Assembly (NCBI RefSeq): GCF_910592395.1
Contig: NC_088318.1
Coordinates: forward strand, 13,826,349 to 13,890,348
DNA: 64,000 nucleotides
Reading direction: 5' to 3'
Source of the DNA: Lineus longissimus
Taxonomy: Eukaryota > Nemertea > Pilidiophora > Heteronemertea > Lineidae
Shown: piece by piece, positions 1-13,332 of the stretch
Position numbering within the stretch: the stretch's first letter is position 1
How the letters are laid out: every line of letters begins with the position of its first letter
Notes under the pieces: model-generated
The model's database searches: none
Seen by the model: the letters and a program-made list of their open reading frames with translations, nothing else
Told to the model about the DNA's origin: nothing
Program-made: the position numbers and the translations under genes

Positions 1-189
1 TTTACCAATTTGGTGGGAAAAGTGCATAATTCTACCTAAAAGAACAAAAGAAACATTTGTCTGAACTTTACAATCCCCAATTGACGTAACCCTGCAGAAC
101 AACTCAACATGTAGTAACAATAAACAAGCCTGCCAACCCCATTGGTTGATAGGTGACACTGGAACTCGTTTTAGTCCTTCTGTTGTCCC

Positions 190-660
190 TCATGGCTAGT
201 TTTGAAGTGCCTACGTCTTACGGTTACAAAACGTGCACCAGGTTGACAGATGGAAGGACAGACCCCATTCTGTAGTGATGGATAGAAGGACAGACACCAT
301 TCTGTGTTGACGGATGGAAGGACAGACACCATTCTGAATAGTTATCGTGCTAAAGGTTTTGTCAAGGTCATTTCTTTGGCTGTTCTTCCTCATTGCCAGA
401 TTTGCTGTGCGTGTGTCTTACAGTTTCAGAATGTGCACCATGTTGACGGATGGAAAGACAGACGCCATTCTGTGTTGACGGATGGAAGGTCTGACACCAT
501 TCTGAAAAGATATCGTGCTAAAGAGAAACATGCACCATGATGACGGATGGAAGGACAGACACCATTCAGAATAGTTATCTTGCTAAATTTTTGTCAGGGT
601 CGTTTCCTTGGCTGTTCCTCCTCATGGCCAGATATGAAGTGCCTAGGCCCATTGGTTGAT
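190..660. repeat. Minisatellite of 'gatggaaggacagacaccattctg' type
   Basis: A core of about 30 bases built on GATGGAAGGACAGACACC recurs at least six times between 245 and 570. It sits inside a larger block of about 200 bases: 'gtcttac...gtgcacca' appears near 216 and again near 415. The phrase 'cattggttgatagg' occurs near 140 and near 650, on either side of the block. Short open frames across it are by-products of the repeat. The first ~190 bases of the window hold nothing else I can identify. Confidence 0.75.
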
Positions 661-1045
661 AGGCAACACAATTTCTTGCTTAATCAACACCTAAACTCAT
701 TTTAGTCCCTCTGATGTCATAATCCCGATTGCGGCCATACCGTATCGGTCCTGCTAATAACTGGGACAATGGGCGATCAAGTGGGACATGGAGTTCCATT
801 CTCAAAATTACCAAGTCCTGACAAGCTTATAGACAAAACGTAGCAAGTCCAAATACCAAGACCAAGGTTTTCCTCAAGAAACATGCAGTAAGACTCACAT
901 CGATCTTAAGTCACCAACGGCAAGAGAGTCCTCCCTCTCCTGGATTATGCCCCAACGCCTTGGTATTCCTACCACAAGAAAGACCTAGACTGTCATGTGT
1001 CTGGACGTTATGCAGTGGACAAAAGCATAATCTGTTCTGATCAGA

Positions 1046-1318
1046 GGATTGCGGCTGCGTTTCCTGTATCAGACGGTGAAACCACATTCGACTCACTATC
1101 TGCTCTATTAGAGAACTGCTCTGGTTACCAGACTGGCCCAGAGGATTGCGGCTGGGTTTCCTGTGTCAGACGGTGGAACCACATTCGACTCACTATCTGC
1201 TCTATTAGAGAACTGCTCTGGTTACCAGACTGGCCCAGAGGATTGCGGCTGGGTTTCCTGTGTCAGACGGCGGAACCACATTCGACTCACTATCTGCTCT
1301 ATTAGAGAACTACTCTGA
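1046..1318. repeat. 97-bp subrepeats nested in satellite unit 1 (three copies)
   Basis: 'ggattgcggctg' recurs at 1046, 1143 and 1240, exactly 97 bases apart. Each copy runs through 'ttcctgt-tcagacgg', 'accacattcgactcac' and 'tctattagagaact'. The first copy of each cluster reads 'ctgcgtttcc' and later copies 'ctgggtttcc'. Since 97 is not a multiple of three, the frame shifts from copy to copy, which argues against coding. Confidence 0.95.
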
Positions 1319-4300
1319 TCAGACGATTAAAACCTGATCACTCGTTTCAGATGGCAAACCAAAACATAGCATACATATTCTGACCAGAATACTGACCATT
1401 AAAAGCATTGATAAAGATTCGAAGTGCCTAGGCCCGTCAAAGACCTCCAAGACAAGGATCAAAGTCTTGTGTTTATAAGTTACCATTGTATGCCTTAGAG
1501 GTGGCAAAATGGTACTGTTTAGACAAGAAGTCTCTCCAAATGCCTCAAAGAAGCTGAGGGATTAAAATCTTGTCTTTATTGGCTAACAAATGCTTACCCT
1601 TTCCGAAGACATCCTTTCGGGAATCATAATTAATTCCCACGGGGGTGACTGGCTCTTCCACCCTTCCCCCACTCCCCCCGTGCGAACGTATCATTAGATA
1701 AAGCCAGGTCCTTGAGATCGTGGTGGAATGTCAACAAAAATTGCAAGCAGATACCAGGGAGACCACTATCTGACATCCATAACAGCTTACCTCCCTCTTT
1801 AGCTAGTTACAGTTGGTGTGACACAACAGGCGAGTATAGTGGTTGCCATATTGATTGATTTATAACATCATTTGAAATATATCCCATCAAGAAAATATGA
1901 CAAAATTTATGTCATATTACACACCGATGAAGGATGAGGCTGATAAAAACAATAGAGTGCGAACGAATCATTTTTGGCAGTTCATAAAAAGTTAAAGATA
2001 GGATGTATAAGGTATATCCCAAAATTACCAAGACCACAGGTTCTCTCTGCAGAAACATACAGTAAGACTCGCATCGATCTTAAGTCAACAACGACAATAG
2101 AGTCCTTCCTCTCCTGGAATATGCCCCAACACCTTGGTATCCCTACTGCAAGAAAGACCTAGACTGTCCTGTGTCTGGACGTTATGCAGTGGACAAAAGC
2201 ATAATCTGTTCTGATCAGAGGATTGCGGCTGCGTTTCCTGTATCAGACGGTGGAACCACATTCGACTCACTATCTGCTCTATTAGAGAACTGCTCTGGTT
2301 GCCAGACTGGCCCAGAGGATTGCGGCTGGGTTTCCTGTGTCAGACAGCGGAACCACATTCGACTCACTATCTGCTCTATTAGAGAACTACTCTGATCAGA
2401 CGATTAAAACCTTATCACTCGTGTCAGATGGCAAACCAAAACATAGCATACATATTCTGACCAGAATACTGACCATTAAAAACATTGATAAAGATTCGAA
2501 GTGCCAAGGCCCGTCAAAGACCTCCAAGACAAGGATCAAAGTCTTGTGTTTATAAGTTACCATTGTATGCCTTAGAGGTGGCAAAATGGTACTGTTTAGA
2601 CAAGAAGTCTCTCCAAATGCCTCAAAGAAGCTGAGGGATTAAAATCTTGTCTTTATTGGCTAACAAATGCTTACCCTTTCCGAAGACATCCTTTCGGGAA
2701 TCATAATTAATTCCCACGGGGGTGACTGGCTCTTCCACCCTTCCCCCACTCCCCCCGTGCGAACGTATCATTAGATAAAGCCAGGTCCTTGAGATCGTGG
2801 TGGAATGTCAACAAAAATTGCAAGCAGATGCCAGGGAGACCACTATCTGACATCCATAACAGCTTACCTCCCTCTTTAGCTAGTTACAGTTGGTGTGACA
2901 CAACAGGCGAGTATAGTGGTTGCCATATTGATTGATTTATAACATCATTTGAAATATATCCCATCAAGAAAATATGACAAAATTTATGTCATATTACACA
3001 CCGATGAAGGATGAGGCTGATAAAAACAATAGAGTGCGAACGAATCATTTTTGGCAGTTCATAAAAAGTTAAAGATAGGATGTATAAGGTATATCCCAAA
3101 ATTACCAAGACCACAGGTTCTCTCTGCAGAAACATACAGTAAGACTCGCATCGATCTTAAGTCAACAACGACAATAGAGTCCTTCCTCTCCTGGAATATG
3201 CCCCAACACCTTGGTATCCCTACTGCAAGAAAGACCTAGACTGTCCTGTGTCTGGACGTTATGCAGTGGACAAAAGCATAATCTGTTCTGATCAGAGGAT
3301 TGCGGCTGCGTTTCCTGTATCAGACGGTGAAACCACATTCGACTCACTATCTGCTCTATTAGAGAACTGCTCTGGTTGCCAGACTGGCCCAGAGGATTGC
3401 GGCTGGGTTTCCTGTGTCAGACGGCGGAACCACATTCGACTCACTATCTGCTCTATTAGAGAACTACTCTGATCAGATGATTAAAACCTTATCACTCGTG
3501 TCAGATGGCAAACCAAAACATAGCATACATATTCTGACCAGAATACTGACCATTAAAAACATTGATAAAGATTCGAAGTGCCAAGGCCCGTCAAAGACCT
3601 CCAAGACAAGGATCAAAGTCTTGTGTTTATAAGTTACCATTGTATGCCTTAGAGGTGGCGAAATGGTACTGTTTAGACAAGAACTCTCTCCAAATGCCTC
3701 AAAGAAGCTGAGGGATTAAAATCTTGTCTTTATTGGCTAACAAATGCTTACACTTTCCGAAGACATCCTTTCGGGAATCATAACTAATTCCCACGGGGGT
3801 GACTGGCTCTTCCACCCTTCCCCCACTCCCCCCGTGCGAACGTATCATTAGATAAAGCCAGGTCCTTGAGATCGTGGTGGAATGTCAACAAAAATTGCAA
3901 GCAGATGCCAGGGAGACCACTATCTGACATCCATAACAGCTTACCTCCCTCTTTAGCTAGTTACAGTTGGTGTGACACAACAGGCGAGTATAGTGGTTGC
4001 CATATGGATTGATTTATAACATCATTTGAAATATATCCCATCCAAGAAAATATGACAAAATTTATGTCATATTACACACCGATGAAGGATGAGGCTGATA
4101 AAAATAATACAGTGCGAACGAATCATTTTTGGCAGTTCATAAAAAGTTAAAGATAGGATGTATAAGGTATGTCCCAAAATTACCAAGACCACAGGTTCGC
4201 TCTGCAGAAACATACAGTAAGACTCGCATCGATCTTAAGTCAACAACGACAATAGAGTCCTTCCTCTCCTGGAATATGCTCCAACGCCTTGGTATCCCTA

Positions 4301-6180
4301 CCACAAGAAAGACCTAGACTCTCCTGTGTCTGGACTTTATGCAGTGGACAAAAGCATAATCTGTTCTGATCAGAGGATTGCGGCTGCGTTTCCTGTATCA
4401 GACGGTGAAACCACATTCGACTCACTATCTGCTCTATTAGAGAACTGCTCTGGTTGCCAGACTGGCCCAGAGGATTGCGGCTGGGTTTCCTGTGTCAGAC
4501 GGCGGAACCACATTCGACTCACTATCTGCTCTATTAGAGAACTACTCTGATCAGACGATTAAAACCTTGTCACTCGTGTCAGATGGCAAACCAAAACATA
4601 GCATACTTATTCTGACCAGAATACTGACCATTAAAAGCATTGATAAAGATTCGAAGTGCCTAGGCCCGTCAAAGACCTCAAAGACAAGGATCAAAGTCTT
4701 GTGTTTATAAGTTACCATTGTATGCCTTAGAGGTGGCGAAATGGTACTGTTTAGACAAGAACTCTCTCCAAATGCCTCAAAGAAGCTGAAGGAGTAAAAT
4801 CTTGTCTTTATTGGCTAACAAATGCTTACCCTTTCCGAAGACATCCTTTCGGGAATCATAATTAATTCCCACGGGGGTGACTGGCTCTTCCACCCTTCCC
4901 CCACTCCCCCCGTGCGAACGTATCATTAGATAAAGCCAGGTCCTTGAGATCGTGGTGGAATGTCAACAAAAATTGCAAGCAGATGCCAGGGAGACCACTA
5001 TCTGACATCCATAACAGCTTACCTCCCTCTTTAGCTAGTTACAGTTGGTGTGACACAACAGGCGAGTATAGTGGTTGCCATATTGATTGATTTATAACAT
5101 CATTTGAAATATATCCCATCAAGAAAATATGACAAAATTTATGTCATATTACACACACCGATGAAGGATGAGGCCGATAAAAACAAGAGTGGGAACGAAT
5201 CACTTTTGGTAGTTCATAAAGTGTTAAAGATAGGATGTATAAAGTATATCCCAAAATTACCAAGACCACAGGTTCCCTCTGCAGAAACATACAGTAAGAC
5301 TCGCATCGATCTTAAGTCAACAACGACAATAGAGTTTTTCCTCACCTGGAATGTGCCCCAACACCTTGGTATCCCTACCACAAGAAAGACCTAGACTGTC
5401 CTGTGTCTGGACGTTATGCAGTGGATAAAAGCATAATCTGTTCTGATCAGAGGATTGCGGCTGCGTTTCCTGTATCAAACGGTGAAACCACATTCGACTC
5501 ACTATCTGCTCTATTAGAGAACTGCTCTGGTTGCCAGACTGGCCAAGAGGATTGCGGCTGGGTTTCCTGTGTCAGACGGCGGAACCACATTCGACTCACT
5601 ATCTGCTCTATTAGAGAACTGCTCTGGTTGGCAGACTGGCCCAGAGGATTGCGGCTGAGTTTCCTGTGTCAGACGGCGGAACCACATTCGACTCACTATC
5701 TGCTCTATTAGAGAACTACTCTGATCAGACAATTAAAACCTGATCACTCATGTCAGATGGCAAACCAAAGCATAGCATAGCATACATATTCTGAGCAGAA
5801 AACTGACCATTAAAAACATTGATAAAGATTTGAAGTGCCTAGGCCCGTCAAAGCCATCCAAGACAAGGATCTAATTCTTGTGTTTATAAGTTACCATTGT
5901 GTTCCTCAGAGGTGGAGAAATGGTACTGTTTAGGCAAGAAGTCTCTCCAAATGCCTCATAGAAGCAGAGGGATTATAATCTTGTCTTTATTGGCAGTTCA
6001 TAAGAAGTCAAAGAAATGATGTATTAGGTATAACAGCACTGAAAGATCAACATGGACTCAACATCAGCGACCCAAAAGCCTAGGCTGACATCTTTTAAAA
6101 GCAGTTCCGGTTCCAGTTCCTAGGCTGTCCTGTGTCAGGACGTTATGCAGTGGAGAAAAACATTATCTGTTCTGATCAGA

Positions 6181-6548
6181 GGATTGCGGCTGCATTTCCT
6201 GTGTCAGACGGTGAAACCACATTCGACTCACTATCTGCTCTATTAGAGAACTGCTCTGGTTGCCAGACTGGCCCAGAGGATTGCGGCTGGGTTTCCTGTG
6301 TCAGACAGCGGAACCACATTCGACTCACTATCTGCTCTATTAGAGAACTGCTCTGGTTGCCAGACTGGCCCAGAGGATTGCGGCTGGGTTTTCTGTGTCA
6401 GACGGTGGAACCACATTCGACTCACTATCTGCTCTATTAGAGAACTACTCTGGTTGCCAGACTCGCCCAGAGGATTGCGGCTGGGTTTCCTGTGTTAGAC
6501 AGTGAAACCACATTCGACTCACTATCTGCTCTATTAGAGAACTACTCT
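6181..6548. repeat. 97-bp subrepeats in the last satellite unit (four copies)
   Basis: Copies start at 6181, 6278, 6375 and 6472. This is the longest run of the 97-base subrepeat in the array; other units carry two or three. It marks the right-hand end of the satellite before unique sequence resumes near 6640. Confidence 0.93.
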
Positions 6549-6640
6549 GATCAGACGATTAAAACCTGATCACTCGTGTCAGATGGCAAACAAAAGCATA
6601 GTATACATATTCTGACCAGAATACTGACCATTAAAAACAT

Positions 6641-7919
6641 TGATATGGACTGTATTAAATCATGCTCTAGCAGAGACCAGGCAACTATTATGTCTTGAAA
6701 TTTCGAAATCAGGAAAAAGATTTTCAAATAAGGAAGTTACTAGACTCGGAACTTGTTGTGTGCTTGGCCATATGATCGCTGTCGACTATCACTTCAACTA
6801 CCACTTCAGACTTCATGGAAATATAGTAAACAGGCATCTTGGTTTGTTGTATGCAGTTTTAGCTCAATCAGTAAGAGGCAGAATAGACTGAAATTATACT
6901 TGCTCCTCTTGTACAGCTGACCAGTGGACTGACATCTCTCTAGTCGATGATCAACTGAATGTAAAAATTAGAGAAGGGAACAGAAATATTCAAGTGTTGA
7001 AATCCAGTTTGGGTTCCTGGCAATGCTGATTACACTTTAACTTCAAATAAATCTCAAATGTTTGACAGACATGTGATCTTGTAGCTCATAAATGTGAGAC
7101 GCTCACCTTTTTACACACACCTCAGCCCAGGCACAAGCTGTGTTCTGTCTGATTCCAAATGCACAGAGCAGTTAGAAGTGGTTCTGCTAATTAAGTCATG
7201 AGCATGTGACTAAACCCCATTTCATTCCCCCCAGAAAACTGGTTGAGTTAATAAGGTCATTTGACCCTCTTAGTCTTTTCATTCGTTGAGGCATGTCCTG
7301 ATGACTGTATTGTTGAATCTTATCTAATCCCTTGGCCATTGTCCAGTGTCCATTGTCCATTGTCCTGGGACCCAGCTAGCCATGCCACTATTCAAATTCT
7401 TGTCCTTACAATGCCTTTCTACTTTTAATAAAACTACTTGTCATGGATGATGATTAGATTAGTTTTCTTAAAGGAGGAATATGTAATCATTATTGCATCT
7501 TGACCATCAGGATTTTTGCATCTTGCTCTATTTGCATATGGCTCAATACTATAGAGCATAAATTCTTAACCACCAAATATCCTTTTCATTTGTCTGAAAT
7601 GATTGTGATGGTGCAGCATATTGGTAAATCTTTACCAGTTCTTGGCAACTGGACCACTTGTTCAAATGATTCTTGCTATAAATCGAAGTTGTTTCTTGCA
7701 CGCATTTGTAACAACAAAACTATTTGTTGCGGCTGTGAAAACAATGAAATGGGGTTAAAGCCAAACAGAAGACGTCAAATCACATGATAGGAAATGGCGG
7801 CCATTTGTCATCATTAGGCTAAGTAACCATCTGCGAACATTTGCCTTCTTCCAATTTAGAGAGGAGCCATTTGATCCGGCAGCCTGTCGCACCTACTTCG
7901 CGTTTTTATCACCTGAGGG
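6641..7919. other. Non-genic flank right of the satellite
   Basis: Unique sequence. Open frames at 6640-6891 and 7500-7787 exist but show no domain, splice context or codon pattern that I would call coding. A short 'cattgtcca' tandem lies near 7335-7365. Confidence 0.5.
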
Positions 7920-8048
7920 ATGAGGTACCGCAGGCTCGCCGCCTTGGTCTTGATTGGGATTATGGGAGATAACTTAGCGCGAATGGGGACGGATCAAAGT
8001 TTCATTCTGAATGAAGCGGATTCCGGTAAAGGAGATTTAGATGAGGAT
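7920..8048 (+). CDS. Possible isolated first coding exon with signal-peptide-like N terminus
   Basis: An ATG at 7920 opens a 43-codon frame beginning MRYRRLAALVLIGIMG and ending in an acidic stretch (GKGDLDED). The frame runs into a plausible splice donor, GAT|GTAAAG, at 8048/8049. If unspliced it would stop at 46 residues. Basic residues followed by a hydrophobic core look like a secretory signal or type II signal anchor. The local sequence is more GC-rich than its surroundings. It does not join in frame to the LDLa exon at 27003: the phase is 0 where phase 1 is needed, and a stop would follow. I recognise no family. It could be the first exon of a gene whose other exons I cannot see, or a chance ORF. 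Confidence 0.3.
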
Positions 8049-11000
8049 GTAAAGATTTGATGGTGATGCTAGCAAGCGAAAAGCTGGCAACTTTTGAGAT
8101 TCGGCAGAAATGCAGTGACCTCTATTTTCACTTTCCTATCTGTTGTAGGAAACAATGAAGTATGAAAGGTTATTTTCGACCAGTATTCTTGTTAGATGAC
8201 AGAAATCTTTCGAAGAATACTGCTAACCATCCTAGATCTTCACCGAAGGATGAGTAGATAAGATGGCTTGCCCGGAGTGGGGGCATTACATGCCCTGCAC
8301 TGGGATAATCTCACTTGACGCTTGAGAGCAACACAGAAATTCCATTAGGTTAAGGGCGGGCTTTGTCTTGCTCACAAGCGCCTGTGGTTTGTCAAATATT
8401 CAGAATTGTCTTAACATGTCTTATAGCCGGGAAAGTTTTTTGTTTTCATTTCTTGCAGAAAGTCCCTTGGTATTAGCATATAAGCCACATGGGTGTGTTA
8501 CTCATTTAGAATGAGAATCAGAACTATCTTAGTCATCTTGTCCATGAGGAAAAAAGTTGTTCGGAAGCAAATTGCAACTTCCTCTAGATCTCATCACATT
8601 TTGTATTATCGGGAACTAACTTGTGTCACATTCTCTTGTGAGGAAAGAAGCACTTTGTGACAGTTAAGTAATGGGTATTTAGGTCATGTTAAACTTGCTA
8701 ATCCTCAAAGCATTAAAACGATTCGACCACTTTTTGGTCCAAAAAAACACAACTGGATGAAAAACAAGCGGTGGAATTATAATTAGTTGAATCTTCAACA
8801 AGTTGTTGGCATTTGATTGGATTTTGACACTTCTGTGACAGTTGATTGATGAGTAGATTGACAGGTCTCAGACTCATCATTTTATTTGTTCTATTCTCCA
8901 AATCTAAAAGAAAGCGTCGTGGAACATTGGTGCCATTGAGTCATGTTTTACATGTCTCAACGAAGAAAAAAACACAAGTTGTATTACTTTGTCATGCAAC
9001 ACTGTTTTCTTCTTCGTCAAGTTATTTAATCCCAGAAAATCCTGAGATGAAATTGGAAAATTAATTTGCTGGATTAATAATTTTGTCTAGGTGTCAATCA
9101 CTGTCAAAACTAAACTGACCACATCTGAAGAAACTGTTGGGAGTAAAATTTCATCACTGTAATTAAATGTGTAATTGCTTCAAATGCAGTATCGGTTTCT
9201 CGCCAATTGTAGCCAGTTAGTCTTCATAAGCGATTACATTTCAGAGAAAGCCGAAATGAGTTTGTCATACAACGCTAGAAGTGCCGTTATATGGAAACTT
9301 GTACTGCTTAACAGTTATGGTGTTGTCTCGTAAAATGTCAAATTGGTGTGAGATTGTTTGGTCGGACCAGATGAACCAACTCATCATGTGTCATTCCATC
9401 TCGAGCGATTTGTCAGCGAATCACATGATGCTATCACCCATCACATGATAAACGCATATCAAGTATCAGTTGTCTTTGCCCAGTGACTATAGGCATCTTC
9501 TGATGCCATCGTATGATACCACCAGCATCAGGGCAGGAAGAGATTAATAAGGTTTGGTCGGTTGAGGTTGGCATGACTTATGCAACTTGTACCACTTGTC
9601 GATTCCCAGACACCATTATTGGGGCATCTTGGAACATGATTCGTTTACAGGTGCTTTTGTCTGTATTAAAGGTCTCTGAAAACATCAACCATCAGATATA
9701 GCAAAAACTGTAGTGCACAATTAGTTTAAATGTACGCAAATTAGCAGATGATGCATCGTGTAACACCTAATGCACTTTCTGTTAAGACTAAGTGTGTGAA
9801 CATCCTGTGGTGGATTCATTGAATAATGCACACACGCTATTGCATAAATGTCATCTGCTCGCAAAGGGATGGAGTCAAATTGAGACAGATTTGCTTGCAT
9901 GTGATATGGCCTTGTTGCTTCTTGATGCTCCAAGCAACAGCTGCTGACAAGCGATGTCATGGTCAAGGTCGCTCGAGTGTCTGTTGGAAAAGGACACCTT
10001 GGAAAGAAATCTGCAACAGAACAATTTCTATTCTATTGTTTTTTGGTGGGGGGCAGGGAGCTACAATGTAGTTACTCTGGACTTATTTGTTCAAAACAAT
10101 TAAGTCAGTCACTCACTTGACATTGTACGAATGGATCCATGTCTTGATGTTTTTCATTTGTGGTACTTCATTATATTTTGCACTCACGATATGCATACTA
10201 TTAGCTGAAATGTTGTCTGCACCGAGAGTAATGGCACTAAATTTAGACAGATTGGCTCACACACGATAGGGTGATGTTACTTCTTTAATGCTGTAAAAAA
10301 GCACCCCACACACAGGGATTTAAAGTATCATTTTGCCTCCCCATCAGAATGCCCTTTGCTCTCTGGGGAGCCAAAAAGCTAGCTACAACCATAAAGACTC
10401 CTCAAAGAAGTATTGGGGGATAGCCTACATTGCCCCCTTTGCCCTATCCTGCCCATCAATCCAGATTAGCAAAGTTGTCTCAATTTCCCCCGTTCATCCA
10501 ATGGCAAAAATCTGTTGAGGTAACCGTATCCTCCGAGTTCATCTTCGCCTAATCGAGCAGGAGAAAAAGGTGACAATCGTAATTTCCTGCGAGAAAAGGT
10601 GCATCTGTCTTCAAAGGGCGCTCCTGTCACCTAGAAATCAGGCCTCCTCGATAAAAACATTACTTGGTAATACCAATGATTCATGCTGGAACGGGAGACA
10701 GTTTTTGCTCCCAAGTTCGTGTTTCCTGTTGCGGAAATTGAGATTTAGAATAGGGAATGGAAGTTCTTTCTACTGTTTCACACCTGTTGACTCTTTAGAC
10801 CGGGTAAAAAAAGCAAAACTTGTTTCTAGTCACCGCCTGGTCACCCAAAAATATTTTTCTAAATGTTTATTTTACTTTTTGCCACCACTTCAGACGAACA
10901 CGTCTGCAGTTTTAAATGTCTTTTATTTTTGTGAATTTCGCACAACGGATCAAGTCGCGATCACAAATAGCGTGAAGGTCATCAACCTCATCAGGAAAGT

Positions 11001-13332
11001 AACCCATTTGCAGAAATAATCTTGCATGGTTTTGAGTCGTAATTTTAATCTTCATATCCTTTCACATCTCATTCTAAAGCATCATGTGCAAGGAATTGTT
11101 GTTGCTAATTTTTACAAAGGGTGGGCGTCAGATTTTCCAAAGTGGGTTGGCATGTTTCCATTAATTTACGGAGATTACATCTTTATTTTAGGAATTATCG
11201 ACTCAAAATGATGTTCTTCTTCCTGTTAATGTTCATGAATTAACACTTTGAGGGGTATGCCTGGGTAAGACCGAGTTTAACTGACAATACAAATTATAAA
11301 GAAAATTTGTGTAAAAGGGTTAAGTATATCCGACTACCATGGGATATCGACCTTGTATATGAACCCTGGCAACTCCGGGATTCGGATATTCTAAAGAGCT
11401 TTACTGTCGCGTGAGTAAGCAGCATATCATATTTTCAATAGTCTATGAACTGTTGCGAGTATGACAGCCAAGCTGTACATACGGCACACATAATCTGACA
11501 TACATGCAGGTCTATGAAGCGGAAAGAGGGAGACACACAGACGAGTGGAACTCTCCATTTAATGAAGGAAGGGACGTCCACGGGACCAGATCGGTTAAGC
11601 CGGAGTTAATCTTTATACTATCATGGATAGTTGATTGGAGTCATCTCCGCTGAGACAGGTTGCCAATCAAACTCGCAGCGACTCGAGACCATGTTCACGA
11701 TCGGGAGCCAGAACAATTGGATTAATGAAATAGGGTCTTGTGTTCATTGCCATCTGCTGTAGCGGGGAGCCAAGTCTAGGGAAATCACCTCTGTTCATTG
11801 TTGTACTTTACTGACTCTTGTGGGCAGAGTTAAGACCAACTTTCGTAATTATTGCCAGACCAGCCAAGTCACCCAAAACTATGTATTTGAAAAAGATTTC
11901 CTTGAATCTACCCCACAATGATTTCCCACTGATCATCCATCAAGCAACAGTCTTTTAAAAAGTCGTGAATAAAAAGCACGTACCTCTTCCTCTAAGTTAA
12001 CAAACAGCTCTAACAACGGAAATTGGCGATCAATTCAAATTCAAACTAATTTAGATCGTCTAATCCCAACCAGAAAACAAATCTCGTCAGCGTCTAATAA
12101 TCATCAGGACTGATGACCAAACATGTCGACTGACTTTGTTAATGTTACTATCTTCATTCATTAAGAAACATGCCCGCCCATATTTGACGCAAATCATCAA
12201 CGACATTGGGTACATATAGTGTTTGTATTAGCCTCATTAACGTGGTGTTTTCTCTTAATGAATTGTGAAAACTGTTCCATTTTAATTTGGGATCTGTTCA
12301 TTGGATTAGAAAGTGTTGGTCAGACAGAGTTCCTGTTAATCTAAACCACGATCGCCGAATTACAACGATTCCAATCAAACCCTACAGTATCAACACGTCA
12401 CATTACGATTACCATCCATTCCATGATGGTCACGAACGATCGGCTGTATTATTACATCTGATGGGTAATTTCTTATACATATCTATTTTTGTTCCATCCA
12501 CGACATGCCATTTTAGCTGACAGGTTCAGGTGGTTCGGAGGGCAATGCAATTGACAAGACTTGTAATAGAGAGTGCTACTGCTCGAGGCACCTGCTACCA
12601 CAGCCTCCTACATTAGCGAACATTCTAGCTTGGATGCGTGATGAATGGTCATAGACTCAACCAAAAGTGCGCAGTTATTGTTGATCAGCATATGATTTTT
12701 TACACAACTCTTGCAAAATTGACGGGCAAGGGATATAAAAAAAATGAGTCTCACTGCCAAAAGTGACCTTTCTAAAAAAAATCTCGCAGCATGAATTTCA
12801 GACAGAGTCCTCCCTCACAAATCCAGTTTAATCCCATTATCCAAAGTCCATGGCATCGGGCTTCAGCTCGATCAACCGGGTATTGTCCAGACAACATCGG
12901 GATCATGGTGGACATGTAATCAGCCAAAGGATCTGTTCGAGATTACACTCAAATGCTGGCCCACTCCACGTTTAAATTACATTCAAGACAGCCAATCAGG
13001 TCAAATCCGTCAATAATTGTCTTCACTCAGACTTTTTGGCCAGGTGATTTGTGAAATGTATGCTGGAGCCCGAGGCAATTAACGTCTAGACATCTAAATC
13101 GTTCAAAATCTACCCTTCTGGCTGACGCCTTATACCGAGCAGAGACCGTCAAATCGATTCATTGTGGCTGATTTTGGATCCTGAAAATTGATTTGATGCC
13201 ATGATCAGTAATCGCACTAATATTGACGCTTGCAGTAGTCCCAGTCATAAAATAAGTACATGCAACATATTATCAGAAAATCCTGTCCCAAATTTACTTA
13301 TTCATGTGGCACGGTCCATTTCTCACAAGAGA
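8049..13332. other. Long non-coding stretch, no recognisable gene
   Basis: About 5.3 kb of AT-leaning unique sequence. Open frames such as 9826-10071 and 10570-11019 lack domains, good splice borders or coding-like composition. Many TAAT/ATTA cores (for example around 12020-12120) would suit a distal regulatory region, but that is only a possibility. Confidence 0.45.

Larger units (their letters stand above)
811..6640. repeat. Tandem satellite, ~1,077-bp unit, six copies
   Basis: The landmark 'tgtctggacgttatgcagtgg' type segment recurs near 997, 2171, 3248, 4326, 5403 and 6132 (the last slightly altered). Spacing is 1,174, 1,077, 1,078, 1,077 and 729 bases. The middle units are nearly identical, differing by scattered substitutions, so they are recent or kept alike by gene conversion. 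The first unit lacks the usual left part and the last two are rearranged. No unit holds a long open frame; peptides of 60-100 residues repeat once per unit, in phase with the repeat rather than with any domain. I compared it by eye with U1, U2, U4, U5, U6 and 5S RNA signatures and saw no match. Confidence 0.95.

Noticed and set aside
811-6640. Satellite unit as a tandem snRNA or 5S rRNA cluster
   Set aside because: The ~1-kb period invited the idea, but no U1-U6 or 5S signature, pol III box or Sm-site arrangement could be recognised.
10570-11019. 149-codon open frame
   Set aside because: No domain, composition typical of AT-rich non-coding DNA, and no flanking exon signals.
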